Positions 34,147 to 43,107 of a DNA stretch of 64,000 nt are shown one piece after another (the stretch's first letter is position 1; every line of letters starts with the position of its first letter). The stretch lies in assembly GCA_031415695.1 (NCBI GenBank), contig JANOSH010000061.1:186001-250000 (forward strand), in the 5' to 3' direction. The stretch comes from JANOSH01 sp031415695. GTDB lineage: Bacteria > Actinomycetota > Acidimicrobiia > Acidimicrobiales > Ilumatobacteraceae. A program made the position numbers and the translations under genes. The notes beneath the pieces are model-generated. The model was given only the letters and a program-made list of their open reading frames with translations. It was not told the origin of the DNA and ran no database searches.

Positions 34147-34791
34147 ATGGCAAAAAAGAAACCACCAGAATCAACGCTCATTCTTCTTGTGCGCCACGGG
34201 CAAACTCCGACTACTGGCCAGAGCCTTCCCGGTCGAGCGCCGGGCCTGCATCTTGCCGACGACGGTGTACGGCAAGCCGAAGCGGCTGCGGTTCGCATTG
34301 GCGAGCTCAACAAAGTCGACGCTATCTACGCGAGCCCGCTCGAACGAGCGCGGGAAACTGCGGCTCCCATCGGCATCGCCCGCAAGCAAAAAGTGCTTAT
34401 TGAACGCGGGTTACTTGAATGCGATTTCGGCGATTGGACTGGTGCGGAACTGAAGTCGCTCTACAAGCTTCCCGAGTGGGAGACTGTGCAGAAATTCCCG
34501 AGCGGTTTTCGTTTTCCTAACGGCGAGAGCTTCACCGAAATGCAGGGGCGCATGGTCGGAACCCTCGACCGTTTGCGAACCAAACATGCCGGTGGGGTGA
34601 TTGTTTGCGTCAGCCATGCCGACCCCATAAAAGCCGCGGTTGCACAGGCAATGGGCACCCATCTCGATCTGTTCCAACGCATTGTCATCTCCACGTGCTC
34701 GGTCACGGCAATCGCGTACGGTGCCAGTGGCCCGGTGGTGCTGACGGTGAATTCCACCGGCGGTTCCCTCGCTGCGCTCAAGCCATCATGA
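34147..34791 (+). CDS. Histidine phosphatase family protein (MSMEG_4193 type)
   Basis: A 214-residue member of the phosphoglycerate-mutase-like superfamily. LVRHGQTPTTG near residue 15 has the phospho-accepting histidine, ASPLERARETA the second arginine, and VSHADPIKAAV the second catalytic histidine. Its operon partners, DUF3090 and SCO1664, overlap head to tail, the standard actinobacterial arrangement of the TIGR03848 family. Physiological substrate is unknown. Confidence 0.9.
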   Translation: MAKKKPPESTLILLVRHGQTPTTGQSLPGRAPGLHLADDGVRQAEAAAVRIGELNKVDAIYASPLERARETAAPIGIARKQKVLIERGLLECDFGDWTGAELKSLYKLPEWETVQKFPSGFRFPNGESFTEMQGRMVGTLDRLRTKHAGGVIVCVSHADPIKAAVAQAMGTHLDLFQRIVISTCSVTAIAYGASGPVVLTVNSTGGSLAALKPS

Positions 34792-35294
34792 GTGACCGCA
34801 TCGACCTCGACGACCTCACGTCGTTCACGGCTGGAGCCGTGGGCGAGCCAGGATCCCGCGTGTTCTATCTCCAGGCCCGTACCGCTGCGGTGACCGTGTC
34901 GGTGAAATGCGAGAAGGGTCAGGTCGACGCGCTTGCGCAATACCTGGCTCGGTTCATGGAGGATCTTCCGAGCACCGAACGCGCCCAACACCCAAGCCTC
35001 GATCAGCTCGTCGAGCCCATCATCTCGTTGTGGATCCTGGGCGCTATCGGCGTTGCCTATGACGCCGACGACGACCGCATTGTTTTGCAGCTCGAAGAAG
35101 CGGTACTGGTCGACGAGGACGACGAGTTCATCAACGAGGCCGAGCACGGTGTGCTGCGGCTACGGCTAACCCGGGCTCAGGTATTGGCGTTTGTCACTAG
35201 GGCCCGCAGTGTGGTGTCAGCTGGGCGTCCCCCGTGCGAGTGGTGCGGCGGGCCGGTCAATACTGTCGGGCACGATTGCCCCCGAATGAACTGA
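34788..35294 (+). CDS. DUF3090 domain protein
   Basis: A 168-residue soluble protein overlapping the phosphatase by ATGA. GSRVFYLQARTAAVTVSVKC and the acidic LEEAVLVDEDDE stretch are family features, and CEWCGGPVNTVGHDC at the C-terminus is a compact Cys4/Cys-His zinc knuckle. No activity is known; the conserved gene order argues for a joint process with its two neighbours. Confidence 0.88.
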   Translation: MSDRIDLDDLTSFTAGAVGEPGSRVFYLQARTAAVTVSVKCEKGQVDALAQYLARFMEDLPSTERAQHPSLDQLVEPIISLWILGAIGVAYDADDDRIVLQLEEAVLVDEDDEFINEAEHGVLRLRLTRAQVLAFVTRARSVVSAGRPPCEWCGGPVNTVGHDCPRMN

Positions 35295-36007
35295 TGGGCG
35301 AGAGTAATTCGTCGCAGATCGAAGCGTGGCTCAACACGGCCGACATCGATATTGAAGGTCGGATGCCGTGGAGTTCCAACGCCACGTTTCGTATCGACTT
35401 GCTTGTCGACAGCGAACCGGTCGGTAAGGCAATCTACAAACCTCATCGCGGCGAGCGACCGCTCTGGGATTTTCCCTCCGGCCTGTATCAGCGAGAAGTA
35501 GCGGCGTACCGCCTGTCGGCTTGGTTGGGGTGGAACTTGGTTCCGCCGACTGTCGAACGCGATGGCCCTCATGGCATCGGGTCGATTCAATGGTTCATCG
35601 ACGCGCATTTCGATCAGCACTACTTCACGCTGTTCGAGACCAGAACCGACCTCCACGATCGGCTCATGGCAATGGCCGCTTTCGACGCCCTGTCGAACAA
35701 CACGGACCGAAAGGGCGGCCACGTGCTGCTCGGTCAGGACGACTCCATCTGGGGTATCGACCACGGGTTGTGCTTTGCCGCCGAGTACAAGCTGCGCACT
35801 GTCATCTGGGAGTTCGGTGGCGACCCAATTCCCGACAAGCTCCTGTCTGACATCGAACGACTAGCTACGTCGGTTCCGTTGTCTATCGCGGCGCTTCTAA
35901 ACGCCAACGAGGTAGAAGCGTTGCAAGACCGAGCCGCGGAACTTGCAGAATCTGGCGTGTTCCCCGAGGACCCGACCGGCCATCGCTATCCATGGCCCCT
36001 GGTCTAA
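35294..36007 (+). CDS. SCO1664 family PI3/4-kinase-like protein
   Basis: A 237-residue protein starting at ATG 35294, within the preceding stop (TGATG). KAIYKPHRGERPLWDFP carries a lysine in the ATP-site position, FDALSNNTDRKGGHVLL holds a catalytic-loop-like Asn/Asp and WGIDHGLCF the metal-binding Asp. This is the pattern of the PI3/PI4-kinase-like/HipA-like fold reported for SCO1664 proteins. Biological substrate unknown. Last gene of the three-gene operon. Confidence 0.88.
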   Translation: MGESNSSQIEAWLNTADIDIEGRMPWSSNATFRIDLLVDSEPVGKAIYKPHRGERPLWDFPSGLYQREVAAYRLSAWLGWNLVPPTVERDGPHGIGSIQWFIDAHFDQHYFTLFETRTDLHDRLMAMAAFDALSNNTDRKGGHVLLGQDDSIWGIDHGLCFAAEYKLRTVIWEFGGDPIPDKLLSDIERLATSVPLSIAALLNANEVEALQDRAAELAESGVFPEDPTGHRYPWPLV

Positions 36008-36014
36008 CCAGGGG
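35996..36014. terminator. Hairpin terminator between convergent SCO1664 and GH16 genes
   Basis: CCCCTGG-TCTAA-CCAGGGG is a perfect seven-base stem with a five-base loop that contains the SCO1664 stop codon and ends one base before the GH16 stop. No T-run, but the placement fits a shared terminator. Confidence 0.5.
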
Positions 36015-36806
36015 TCATTGGTAGACGCGGATGTACTCAATCTCCATCTGTGCCGGAAAGCGGGTTGCGGCGTCGACCCAGCCCGAGAACTCGCCACCGA
36101 CGGCCAGGTTGGCTACAACGTACATATCGACGTTGGGAATTGCTGTGCCCGTTCGAAACGTTTCCTCACCGTCGATCGTCCAGGTGAGCTGGTTGGGTTC
36201 CCACAAAAGCCCGTACGTGTGCCACCCAGACGAGTCGGCGAGTTGCGTCTCGCCCTGCACCTGATCCTGGCCGACCGGATGGAAGGTGTGCTTCACCACT
36301 CCCAAGCGGCCACCTGCTTCAACGATATCGATTTCAGGTGGCCACGACAGGTCGTCGGGCAGCAGCCAGAGCGCTGGCCACATGCCGGAGTCGATGGGCA
36401 ACCTGGCGAGAATCTCGACGTACCCGTAACGAAACGCCCGCATCCCGCTGACGATTCCGGATCGATACGAGAACCACTCGGGGACGCCGTCTCGTTCGCC
36501 TCGTACCCTGTCCCGTTCGGCTCGCAGCACCAGCCGACTGTTGGCGACCGTCACATTCGATGATTGGTACCACTGCTCCTCGTCGTTGCCGTCGTTTCGC
36601 GAGCCGTCCTTGCCGATGTGCCAGCGATACACCGGTACCCAGGCTGTGTTATCGAGACGTGTTCCGTCGAACTCATCGGCGAAAACCAACCTACGGCCGG
36701 CTGCGGCCGAGGACGCATTCGGGTTCGCCTCGGCGGACATGGCAGGCACGATAGCGCCGAGAAACAAGACACTGATTGCAGCCAGCGCCGCTGCCTTACT
36801 CCTCAC
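36015..36806 (-). CDS. Secreted glycoside hydrolase family 16
   Basis: A 263-residue exported beta-glucanase-like enzyme. A signal peptide (SKAAALAAISVLFLGAIVPAMSAEA) is followed by FADEFDGTRLDNTAW and the catalytic strand WPPEIDIVEAGG, in which the first Glu is the nucleophile and the last the acid/base. SGWHTYGLLWEPNQLTWTIDG and EIEYIRVYQ end the jelly roll. GH16 enzymes act on beta-1,3- or mixed-linked glucans, agar or carrageenan; specificity is not readable. Start is GTG 36806 with TACGGT seven bases upstream. Confidence 0.9.
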   Translation of the reverse strand: MRSKAAALAAISVLFLGAIVPAMSAEANPNASSAAAGRRLVFADEFDGTRLDNTAWVPVYRWHIGKDGSRNDGNDEEQWYQSSNVTVANSRLVLRAERDRVRGERDGVPEWFSYRSGIVSGMRAFRYGYVEILARLPIDSGMWPALWLLPDDLSWPPEIDIVEAGGRLGVVKHTFHPVGQDQVQGETQLADSSGWHTYGLLWEPNQLTWTIDGEETFRTGTAIPNVDMYVVANLAVGGEFSGWVDAATRFPAQMEIEYIRVYQ

Positions 36807-37794
36807 AGTCTTGACCGTAGTCAGGCACGACGACGGTTAGCCCAATGTCGCTCAGCACAAGCGCAATCTCGGCAACACGCTCGTCGGGTACAAGCAGATG
36901 GTTCCAGCCATCCTCGTCGAACGTGAGCTCGGCGCCAATGACCGCTGCGGTGGGCTGCAAGCGAATGTCGGTATAGCCAACCTCGGCCCGGAGCTGATCG
37001 ATGTGCACCGTCGTGTCGCCTGGGAGCACCTCGATGAACATGAGCGGCCGTTGCGTTCGTAGTAGCTGTACGGCACCGCGCAACACGTCGAGTTCGAACC
37101 CTTCAACGTCGACTTTCACTATCGCCACGTTCGTAACCTTTCCCAGCCGAACAACCTCGTCAAGGGTTGTGACGTCGACCGCGACACCGGATGCTGCACC
37201 CTTGAATTCCGGATTCAAAGAGGAGCTAGTTTCGACAAGGCCATGCTCGTTCGACGGCACGAAAAGGGTGGCGCTACCAGTCTCTCGACCGACAGCCTGA
37301 CCGCGAATTTCGATGCGGTCAGCGCGCCGATTCACGGTTACATTGCGCTTCAACATTTTGGCAACTGGTGGATAGGGTTCGAACGCCAGAACACGAAGTG
37401 ACGGATGCACTGCGCAAGCCAGCAGCGAGTACCAGCCGGTATTCGCGCCCACATCGATAACGGTGCCGTCGGCGCGACGACACAACGCCACGAACACGTC
37501 GGGCATGGGCTGCTCGAAACCGTCCCAACCGTAGGCGAGCATGACCAGCACAATTCGGTCGGTGCCACGAACCGGGTCCATCAGAATCGATTCGGTGCCA
37601 TCGGCCGGTGCATGCGAACCGCGAGCGGGTATCACCACTCGGTGCGGACGCGACTTTCCTCGGCCGTCGTTCGCTGCCTTCTGGAACAACCCGGCGAGCT
37701 TGTCGGCCTGTAACCGGCGAGCGACGCCAGCTGCGATGGCACTGACCGGAAAAAGCCGAGCAGCCAATCGGTAGTTCCAGCTCGCGGTTGGCAC
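36796..37794 (-). CDS. FkbM family methyltransferase
   Basis: A 332-residue SAM-dependent methyltransferase of the FkbM type. VIDVGANTGWYSLLACAV (near residue 130) is the SAM-binding glycine loop, LAFEPYPPVAKML its acidic partner, and VAIVKVDVEGFELDVLRGA the conserved FkbM block. Members methylate sugar hydroxyls and polyketide groups. The start is GTG 37794, seven bases after a TAGGGT box; ATG 37854 would overlap the GH3 stop. Its last 11 bases overlap the GH16 start. Confidence 0.85.
   Translation of the reverse strand: MPTASWNYRLAARLFPVSAIAAGVARRLQADKLAGLFQKAANDGRGKSRPHRVVIPARGSHAPADGTESILMDPVRGTDRIVLVMLAYGWDGFEQPMPDVFVALCRRADGTVIDVGANTGWYSLLACAVHPSLRVLAFEPYPPVAKMLKRNVTVNRRADRIEIRGQAVGRETGSATLFVPSNEHGLVETSSSLNPEFKGAASGVAVDVTTLDEVVRLGKVTNVAIVKVDVEGFELDVLRGAVQLLRTQRPLMFIEVLPGDTTVHIDQLRAEVGYTDIRLQPTAAVIGAELTFDEDGWNHLLVPDERVAEIALVLSDIGLTVVVPDYGQDCEE
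36814..36819 (-). promoter_or_regulatory. Leaderless -10 box for GH16
   Basis: TACGGT on the minus strand ends seven bases before GTG 36806, inside the end of the FkbM gene. Confidence 0.4.
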
Positions 37795-37801
37795 AAATAA
37801 A

Positions 37802-37807
37802 ACCCTA
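37802..37807 (-). promoter_or_regulatory. Leaderless -10 box for FkbM gene
   Basis: TAGGGT on the minus strand ends seven bases before GTG 37794. Confidence 0.4.
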
Positions 37808-37853
37808 GCGCCGCCGCATGCCACCAAGCAGCGCAGGCAGGGGTAGGACAGCA

Positions 37854-39983
37854 TCAAAGAACATCGGGCACCACAAAGTTCGCAAAGAGAAACTCGGGAT
37901 CTCGGGCATAACGCGACACCCATGCACAATACTGACCGGGCCTCACTGTCCACTCCGCGTCGGCACGGACCGCAAGCTCGGAGAATTCCACCGACAACGT
38001 GACCCGCTCGGTTCCCCACAACCCGACGTGCACCCGACGAAACGCTCGAAGCTGGCGATCAGGTCGGGTCGGGTCGCTAAAGCCGGGCCCGATGTAGATC
38101 TGCACAACGTCGGACCCCGCACATGGCCCGGTGTTCACGACCGACACGGTGAATGTCACAATGCCGACGCCGACAAAAACAGTGAGATCTCGCAGCTCGA
38201 AGGTTGTGTAGGACAGCCCGAACCCGAACGGGAACGCTGGATCGGTTTCGTTGCGGGCAAGGTGGGCGTCGCCGTGCCATTGGTCGTAGGTGATGGAATG
38301 TGCCCACCGGTCGAAAACCGGGTAGTCGGCCTCGTCCTTGGCGATGGTGAACGGCAGCCGTCCGCCAGGATTCGCTGCCCCGGTGAGCACGGCACCGAGC
38401 GCATTTCCACCCTCCATTCCCGCGTACCACGCAAGCAGCACCGCTGGCACCGAATCGACCCACGGCATCACCACTGCACTACCGGCAACGACGACAACAA
38501 CCGTTCGCGGGTTAGCTGCAACGGTTCGAGCAATGAGTGCTTCGTGAGCAGCGGACAGTCGAAGGCTGGCTCGATCACCACCGGCCCGGGGTCGAGAATC
38601 GGGTTCTCGATTCGCGCCCATTCGCCGGTGCATCCGGCGACCAAAGTCGTCTTTGGGTGTCGGGAACAAGGCCGACACGTCGACGCCGGTGGGAAGTACG
38701 TACTCGCCTTCGTCCATTGCGGTGTAGCCAACGACCACAACGGCAATGTCGGCTTTGGCCGCGGCTGCCTCGACATTGATGCCCGCAATGTCGACATGCT
38801 CGAAGGCTTGCTGCAAGCCTTGTGCGAATGTTGTGACCTCGGGCGGATGCACGTCGGATGATCCTCGATCACCAAGATTTCGTTCCGTCGCAAGCTCACC
38901 AATCACCACAATGCGAGCAGATGCCGGCAGCGGCAAGAACGAGTCGACATTCCTGAGCAGCGTCATCGATTGTTCAGCCGCCTGACGAGCCAGCGCTCGG
39001 TGCGCATCGCAGGCCACCACCGATATCGGCGGCGGCGGTTCACGGTGACGAGACACCCACCTGAGCTGGGCTGCGAGCACGCGTTCCACCGCAGCGTCGA
39101 CCGTGCTCATATCGAGCTGATAACGAGACAAAGCACCCGGAAGATCGCGGGCCCGTTGCTGGCGGAATGGCATCTCGATATCAAGCCCAGCCTCGACGGA
39201 CCGAACCGAGTCTCTCAACCCAAAGATGAAGTCCGAAACAACGATGCCGTCGAAGTGCCATTCGTCGCGCAAAACGCCGGTGAGTAGTTCAGCGTTCTCG
39301 CCACACCATGTCCCGTTCATCGAGTTGTACGCCGACATAACAGCCGACGCTCCCGCATCGATAGCCTGCTTGAAGTGAGGTAGATAGACCTCGTGCAACG
39401 CTGCGTCGTCGATGGTGACATCTACTTGGAAACGTGCGCACTCAATGGAGTTCACGGCAAGGTGCTTCACGCATGCCATCACCTGTGTCTCGAGGCCCCG
39501 CACGAGCGCTGCGCCCATTTGCCCAACATGAAATGACGATTCTCCGTAGGTTTCTTGCGCTCTCCCCCAAGCTGGGTGTCGCAGAAGGTTCACACAGACC
39601 GCTCCCGTGAAGTTGGCACCGCTGGCCCGTAGTTCTAAAGCCATAGCTCGGCCAATTCGTTCTTCAAGGTCCGGGTCCCAGGTGGCACCGCGCGCCATGG
39701 CGACTGGAAATGCTGTTGCGTAGCCGACCACAACCCCACGCGGCCCATCGCTGAACCAGATCCCCGGTGCACCAATTCGATACACCTCGGCCGCCGGGTA
39801 CGGATGTTTGTAATAACCGCCAGCCAGCATGTCGGCCATGCCGGGCCAGAACTCCGTGTCTCCGTCGAGACACCCGAGCCTCTCTTCAAGGGTCAGTGCC
39901 GCGCACAACCGACGAGCTTCGGACGCGATCGACGACGGGTCGGCTCGGACCACGGCAACAGCATCGTCGAACAGTCGCGCCAC
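37854..39983 (-). CDS. Glycoside hydrolase family 3 (beta-glucosidase-like)
   Basis: A 709-residue GH3 enzyme. The N-terminal barrel has VKHLAVNSIE near residue 200 and GIVVSDFIFG near residue 270, whose Asp is the nucleophile; the alpha/beta sandwich follows from about 360 (SMTLLRNVDSFLPLP), and a C-terminal fibronectin-III-like domain (FPFGFGLSYTTFELRDL onward) completes the usual architecture. No signal peptide, so it probably cleaves imported oligosaccharides or glycosides in the cytosol. GTG 39983 has TACTCT six bases upstream; ATG 40121 would put the palindrome at 40037-40103 inside the gene. Confidence 0.88.
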   Translation of the reverse strand: MARLFDDAVAVVRADPSSIASEARRLCAALTLEERLGCLDGDTEFWPGMADMLAGGYYKHPYPAAEVYRIGAPGIWFSDGPRGVVVGYATAFPVAMARGATWDPDLEERIGRAMALELRASGANFTGAVCVNLLRHPAWGRAQETYGESSFHVGQMGAALVRGLETQVMACVKHLAVNSIECARFQVDVTIDDAALHEVYLPHFKQAIDAGASAVMSAYNSMNGTWCGENAELLTGVLRDEWHFDGIVVSDFIFGLRDSVRSVEAGLDIEMPFRQQRARDLPGALSRYQLDMSTVDAAVERVLAAQLRWVSRHREPPPPISVVACDAHRALARQAAEQSMTLLRNVDSFLPLPASARIVVIGELATERNLGDRGSSDVHPPEVTTFAQGLQQAFEHVDIAGINVEAAAAKADIAVVVVGYTAMDEGEYVLPTGVDVSALFPTPKDDFGRRMHRRMGANREPDSRPRAGGDRASLRLSAAHEALIARTVAANPRTVVVVVAGSAVVMPWVDSVPAVLLAWYAGMEGGNALGAVLTGAANPGGRLPFTIAKDEADYPVFDRWAHSITYDQWHGDAHLARNETDPAFPFGFGLSYTTFELRDLTVFVGVGIVTFTVSVVNTGPCAGSDVVQIYIGPGFSDPTRPDRQLRAFRRVHVGLWGTERVTLSVEFSELAVRADAEWTVRPGQYCAWVSRYARDPEFLFANFVVPDVL

Positions 39984-39989
39984 CCCTAC

Positions 39990-39995
39990 AGAGTA
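39990..39995 (-). promoter_or_regulatory. Leaderless -10 box for GH3 gene
   Basis: TACTCT on the minus strand ends six bases before GTG 39983. Confidence 0.5.
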
Positions 39996-40036
39996 GATGG
40001 TGCCCGCCCAGCCAGGTTTGAACCCGCCACGAATTT

Positions 40037-40103
40037 CTGAACACCATCTCGCCCTGATGCCGAGTCGGTTTTCGCTACTGGAGCCGGGCGAGATGGTGTT
40101 CAG
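40037..40103. repeat. Perfect 18-bp inverted repeat upstream of GH3
   Basis: CTGAACACCATCTCGCCC (40037-40054) is exactly reverse-complemented at 40086-40103 across a 31-base loop. It lies in the divergent gap between the GH3 gene and the hypothetical gene at 40199, and TTTT follows on the plus strand. Confidence 0.8.
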
Positions 40104-40198
40104 TTTTGGGTGATGGGCCATCGCGGTGGGCGGCTCCGTTCGGCGGTCCTCGTTCGGTGGTCCCCGTTCGGCGAGGGCAGGGCGGGCAAGATGTGGGC

Positions 40199-41200
40199 AT
40201 GGACCCGAGGGAACTGCATAGCGTCGTGCGTACGTCTGGGCCAGACGAACTGATGCAGATCGTCAACACGCTCGCCGCCCAACGTGACTGGGAAAACCTG
40301 TGGTCGCTTCGAGCCGAATCAGATGCCTTGGACCGCAGCGACCTCGCGCTCTGGACCGTCACGGCGCACTGTGACCATGTGCTGGCATTGATGGCTCCTG
40401 CCACATGGGTCGGGCGTCTTTTCGAGAACCGGCAGAGCTTTTCGACACTCGGGCCACTGACCGAGATCGCGGCCGTGAACCACTCGTGGCGAGACCTCAG
40501 CGAGGTACTTCCGCCCGGTCCCGAGGCCGAAATCGTGGCCTACGAGCGGGTGGTGCGAGGCGACCTCGATGTTGCCGTCGATGAACGCCTCGACACCAGT
40601 GTGCTCAACCTACCGTTCGCACTGGCGCCGTGGGAACCGGCGTATCCACGCGCCCGCTACACCTCGAGCGCGGCACATTTCCCTGCGCCGACCGCACCGA
40701 AATTCGGATCGGCAACGACGCTACCGGGAGCGGGCGAAGCGATCGGCGACCCGCACGTCACCGAGGTTTTCCGGGAGTTGGTAGCGGCGTGGACCACAGC
40801 ATCGACTGGGCACGCACACATCATCACTGTTGAAGGCAACCATTTGAGCGCCGTCGCCGCCCTGGGTTTTCGCACACCAAGCGTGGTCGAGATTGGAGCA
40901 GCGCAAGCATTCGCGCTGATGGCCTGGGCGGGGGCCAGCAGCGGGAGCCAAGGTCACCGCCGCGGCATGGCCTACGGGCGACAGGGTGCCTGGCAATGCG
41001 CGGCCGCTATCGCCGGCCTCGCCGAGGAATGGCCGATCTCATCGGATGAAATGGGAGAGGTGGTCAACTTTCTCAAGTGGTACGCGTGGCAACCTGACGA
41101 TGGCACCGACGAACCGGCGACGTGGCAATTACGTCTCGCGGTCTTCGACCTGGAGGAAGAACTGGGAATGGCGATCGACGCGGTCGACACCTGCCGCTAG
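40199..41200 (+). CDS. Hypothetical protein, unrecognised
   Basis: A 333-residue soluble, mostly helical, tryptophan-rich protein (MDPRELHSVVRTSGPDEL at the start, PISSDEMGEVVNFLKWYAW near the end). The glycine-rich SGSQGHRRGMAYGRQGAW segment around residue 260 is the most distinctive stretch. No membrane segments or catalytic motif. ATG 40199 is chosen because homology-like composition starts there; ATG 40106 would run through the inverted repeat region. It reads toward, and nearly meets, the OYE gene (4 bp overlap). Confidence 0.6.
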   Translation: MDPRELHSVVRTSGPDELMQIVNTLAAQRDWENLWSLRAESDALDRSDLALWTVTAHCDHVLALMAPATWVGRLFENRQSFSTLGPLTEIAAVNHSWRDLSEVLPPGPEAEIVAYERVVRGDLDVAVDERLDTSVLNLPFALAPWEPAYPRARYTSSAAHFPAPTAPKFGSATTLPGAGEAIGDPHVTEVFRELVAAWTTASTGHAHIITVEGNHLSAVAALGFRTPSVVEIGAAQAFALMAWAGASSGSQGHRRGMAYGRQGAWQCAAAIAGLAEEWPISSDEMGEVVNFLKWYAWQPDDGTDEPATWQLRLAVFDLEEELGMAIDAVDTCR

Positions 41201-43065
41201 AGCGACGCGGCGGCTCGACGCCCTTCGAGTACCGCTTCGAGAATTGTTCGGGGTGCGACACAGTCACCAATATGGACGGCGTCGTCGGCACCGGGTAGCG
41301 CGTCGGCCGGTAGGCGAAACCCACAATCGACAAATGCGGCGGCAACTACGATGCGACGTCCGGCGCCGAAGCGATCTTCTAGTTCGACTTCGCCAGCCCG
41401 CACGGCGCGCACCAACGACCGGCGTTCGATCGTGACACCTCGCTGCGCAAGCCGAGTGTTGGCCGGCGCAAGATCTCCGGTGCGAGCCAGTTCATTGCCA
41501 GCAATATTGTCCTGTGTGACCAGAATGGCCCGGTCGCCAAGTTGTTCTGCGAGGGCCACTGCGATTGGCCCCCCGATGGGGTCGTAGATCACGACCGTGC
41601 CGTCGTCGGGTAGCGAAACCTCTCCGTGGCGTAACTCGGCAATGTCGACAACGACAGCGCCGTCGCCAACGTCGTACCCTCGCCGCCCGCGTTGAGAACC
41701 CGTAGCGACCAGAGCAGTCGAGTCGACATGGTCGACGTGCGAGCCCAGGACGACTTCAACCCCTAACCGGTCACATTCGGCTATTTGCCAGTCGATGAAT
41801 GGCCGGCCCGGTCCGGCCACGGCGGCCATGCCACCCAAGGCCTCGCGCTGCTCGACGAGACGAACGTTGTGCCCCCGCATCGATGCAACCCTGGCCGCTT
41901 CAAGACCGGCCGGGCCGCCCCCGACCACAAGAACGAAGCGTGGCACCAACGCTGTCGGCCGCGACGACGGTTCGCTGTCTTCGTACCCCGTGGACGGTTC
42001 GACAACGCACGAGATGATTGGATTTCGGGCATCTCGAACCTGACACACCTGGTTACACCGGATACATGGGCGAGGACTACCACCGTCACGCCGCTTGCGA
42101 ACAAGATCTGGGTCGGCCAACTGGGCCCGGGTCATCTCGACGCCATCGGCCGCACCGCTGTCGACAGCCCATGCTGCCGCGTCCAACTCGACGACTGCTC
42201 CCTGCAAAAACACCGGTACCGTCACTGCAGCCTTGACCGATCGGCACAGTTGGGCGTTGACCATGGCTGGTTCATGAAAATCGGCCCTGGTCTTTTCCAC
42301 CGAAAAGATCGAACCTCGGGTTACAACCAGGTAGTCGACAACCTGCTTCTCACAGAGAGCCGCTGCGAGAGCGGGCGCTTGTTCCGGGGTGATGCCAGCC
42401 CACGGCGCCAGTTCGTCGCACGACAGCCGTAGCCCAACCAACGCACCTGCCCCGACGCCTCGGCGAACAGCGGCAAGTACGGCGCGAGCAAACGCTAGGC
42501 GATCGGTACCCCATTCGTCGTCTCGGTGGTTGGTAAGGCCCGACAAAAACTGGCGAACGAGGCTGTGCTGGCCGGCGTTGACCTCGACCCCATCACACCC
42601 AGCATCAATGACCAAGCGCGCCGATTGTTCAAAGCCAGCGATTACGGCAGCGATATCGTCGGCTTCCATCCATTTGGGAACCTCGCGAGCGTTCACCTCG
42701 GGCACGCGGCTCGGCGCCCACAATTCACGCTGGTTGTAGGCGCTCGATCCTTGGCCCCCGGCGTGACCCAACGCGGCCACAACCAGGCTGTCGTGCGGTC
42801 GGCACGCATTGACGATTGCCGACCAACCGTCGCCACACCGTTCGGCAAGCGGGCTGCGTTCATACGGCCAGTCGCTTACATGCACGCTGGCTTCCTCGGT
42901 GACGATGATGCCGCACCCGCCTTCGGCCCGTCGCCGATAGAAAGCCGTGTGACGCGAGGTGAGCATCCGATCGTCGTCGCCGAGATTAGTGACAATGGGG
43001 CCAAACATCACCCGATTGGGTGCGGATCGTGGTCCAATCGACAACGGTTGCAAAAGGGCGTCCAC
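41197..43065 (-). CDS. FadH/OYE-family NADH:flavin oxidoreductase, mycofactocin-associated type
   Basis: A 622-residue two-domain flavoenzyme like 2,4-dienoyl-CoA reductase. The N-terminal TIM barrel opens with LLQPLSIGPRSAPNRVMFGP; a 4Fe-4S motif CIRCNQVCQVRDARNPIISC sits near residue 335; the C-terminal half starts with VLVVGGGPAGLEAARVAS, a Rossmann FAD/NAD site. The sequence recalls the oxidoreductases annotated with mycofactocin systems, though no mft genes occur in this window. GTG 43065 has TACCAT eight bases upstream; ATG 43092 would leave only 15 bp to the opposite gene. Confidence 0.8.
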   Translation of the reverse strand: MDALLQPLSIGPRSAPNRVMFGPIVTNLGDDDRMLTSRHTAFYRRRAEGGCGIIVTEEASVHVSDWPYERSPLAERCGDGWSAIVNACRPHDSLVVAALGHAGGQGSSAYNQRELWAPSRVPEVNAREVPKWMEADDIAAVIAGFEQSARLVIDAGCDGVEVNAGQHSLVRQFLSGLTNHRDDEWGTDRLAFARAVLAAVRRGVGAGALVGLRLSCDELAPWAGITPEQAPALAAALCEKQVVDYLVVTRGSIFSVEKTRADFHEPAMVNAQLCRSVKAAVTVPVFLQGAVVELDAAAWAVDSGAADGVEMTRAQLADPDLVRKRRDGGSPRPCIRCNQVCQVRDARNPIISCVVEPSTGYEDSEPSSRPTALVPRFVLVVGGGPAGLEAARVASMRGHNVRLVEQREALGGMAAVAGPGRPFIDWQIAECDRLGVEVVLGSHVDHVDSTALVATGSQRGRRGYDVGDGAVVVDIAELRHGEVSLPDDGTVVIYDPIGGPIAVALAEQLGDRAILVTQDNIAGNELARTGDLAPANTRLAQRGVTIERRSLVRAVRAGEVELEDRFGAGRRIVVAAAFVDCGFRLPADALPGADDAVHIGDCVAPRTILEAVLEGRRAAASL

Positions 43066-43095
43066 TCGGTCAGATGGTAACGGGCCAACCATGCG

Positions 43096-43101
43096 TACGA
43101 T
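43096..43101 (+). promoter_or_regulatory. Leaderless -10 box for the SDR gene
   Basis: TACGAT ends six bases before ATG 43108. The opposed OYE gene has TACCAT on the minus strand at 43074-43079. Confidence 0.5.
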
Positions 43102-43107
43102 CCATTC

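Noticed and set aside
40106..40198. Upstream start (ATG 40106) for the hypothetical gene
   Set aside because: The extension is low-complexity, rich in Gly/Arg/Pro and directly adjoins the inverted repeat; protein-like sequence begins at 40199.
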